From an uncultured Ruminococcus sp. (lineage in GTDB: Bacteria; Bacillota; Clostridia; Oscillospirales; Acutalibacteraceae): a stretch of DNA of 64,000 nt. Positions within the stretch are counted from its first letter, which is position 1; each line of letters opens with the position of its first letter. Location: NCBI GenBank assembly GCA_902786345.1, contig CADACB010000003.1:1-64000 (forward strand). Direction: 5' to 3'. The position numbers and the translations under genes were made by a program. The notes under the pieces are model-generated. The model was not told the DNA's origin. It saw nothing but the letters and a program-made list of their open reading frames with translations, and made no database searches. Of the stretch, positions 63,868-64,000 are shown piece by piece.

Positions 63868-64000
63868 TTAGTCGCTATCCGCCAAGCGGTATTTATGTTT
63901 ATAAGTATTATAGCTCTCGATAAACTGCGGTGATCGTTCGGCTCTGAGCTCGTTGAGATAATCATGCTTATATACATTTGCGTGGGCAGTTTGGTTAATG
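63868..64000 (-). CDS. 3' end of an unidentified gene cut by the window edge
   Basis: The reverse strand is open from the window edge to a stop at 63870-63868, encoding 43 residues that end KHKYRLADSD and include ANVYKHDYLNELRAERS. It is hydrophilic and helical. I do not recognise the family. The terminator at 63805-63842 is placed properly for it, which supports a real gene. Confidence 0.55.
   Translation of the reverse strand, partial: INQTAHANVYKHDYLNELRAERSPQFIESYNTYKHKYRLADSD

Noticed and set aside
1..64000. CRISPR arrays, tRNA and rRNA genes
   Set aside because: No regularly spaced repeats or cloverleaf/rRNA signatures were seen; the only arrays are the KEEP repeats and short tandem duplications.

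Overview
The window looks like a chromosomal segment of a low-GC, spore-forming anaerobic Firmicute, most likely a Clostridia/Oscillospiraceae (Ruminococcus-like) gut bacterium. Reasons: a spoIIAA-spoIIAB-sigF sporulation operon, a Clostridia-style divIVA-sepF-yggS-(HlyD-like)-miaA cluster, pyruvate formate-lyase with its activase, type III pantothenate kinase, strong AAGGAGG ribosome binding sites, TTGACA/TATAAT promoters and many U-tailed hairpin terminators. No rRNA, tRNA or CRISPR array was seen. The species assignment is inference.

Layout. 1-5.35 kb: metal efflux operon (free HMA protein, Zn/Cd-type P-ATPase without its own HMA domain, Cu+ P-ATPase ending in a CopZ-like domain) behind a promoter with a perfect palindromic operator. 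5.4-9.8 kb: small alarmone synthetase, glutathione peroxidase, spoIIA operon, two tiny coat-like genes behind a sigma-G-like promoter, family 4 uracil-DNA glycosylase. 10-14.4 kb: FMN riboswitch and ribD-ribE-ribBA-ribH plus a HAD phosphatase that could fill the missing dephosphorylation step. 14.4-17.5 kb: nadE and an ECF sigma/membrane anti-sigma-like pair. 17.5-20.3 kb: mobile-element debris and a compositionally distinct, wall-anchored S41 peptidase with (T/A)KEEP repeats. 20.3-29.5 kb: small hypothetical and membrane proteins, a DUF218 protein, a 1305-residue subtilase, DJ-1, 5-formyl-THF cyclo-ligase, MltG.

29.6-44.4 kb: a 1111-residue TPR/GGDEF protein with a degenerate ATPase-like N-terminus, then a long minus-strand block (rluD, lspA, ileS, divIVA, sepF, yggS, HlyD-like, miaA, nucleoside phosphorylase, corA) headed by a structured corA leader. 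44.6-54.8 kb: pflB-pflA, radC, sbcD-sbcC, coaX, mscS. 55-60.3 kb: a 969-residue cytoplasmic MORN-repeat protein with a HAD hydrolase, a histidine phosphatase and an XRE regulator. 60.4-64 kb: a ferredoxin operon with a chimeric fragment, a damaged IS110 element, a Crp/Fnr regulator and a truncated gene at the edge.

The points most worth following are the in-frame CopZ start inside copA, the corA leader with two mutually exclusive hairpins, the MORN protein, the degenerate AAA/TPR/GGDEF protein, and at least three families of intergenic repeats that lie between unrelated genes. All family names come from motif recognition by eye; no database search was run.
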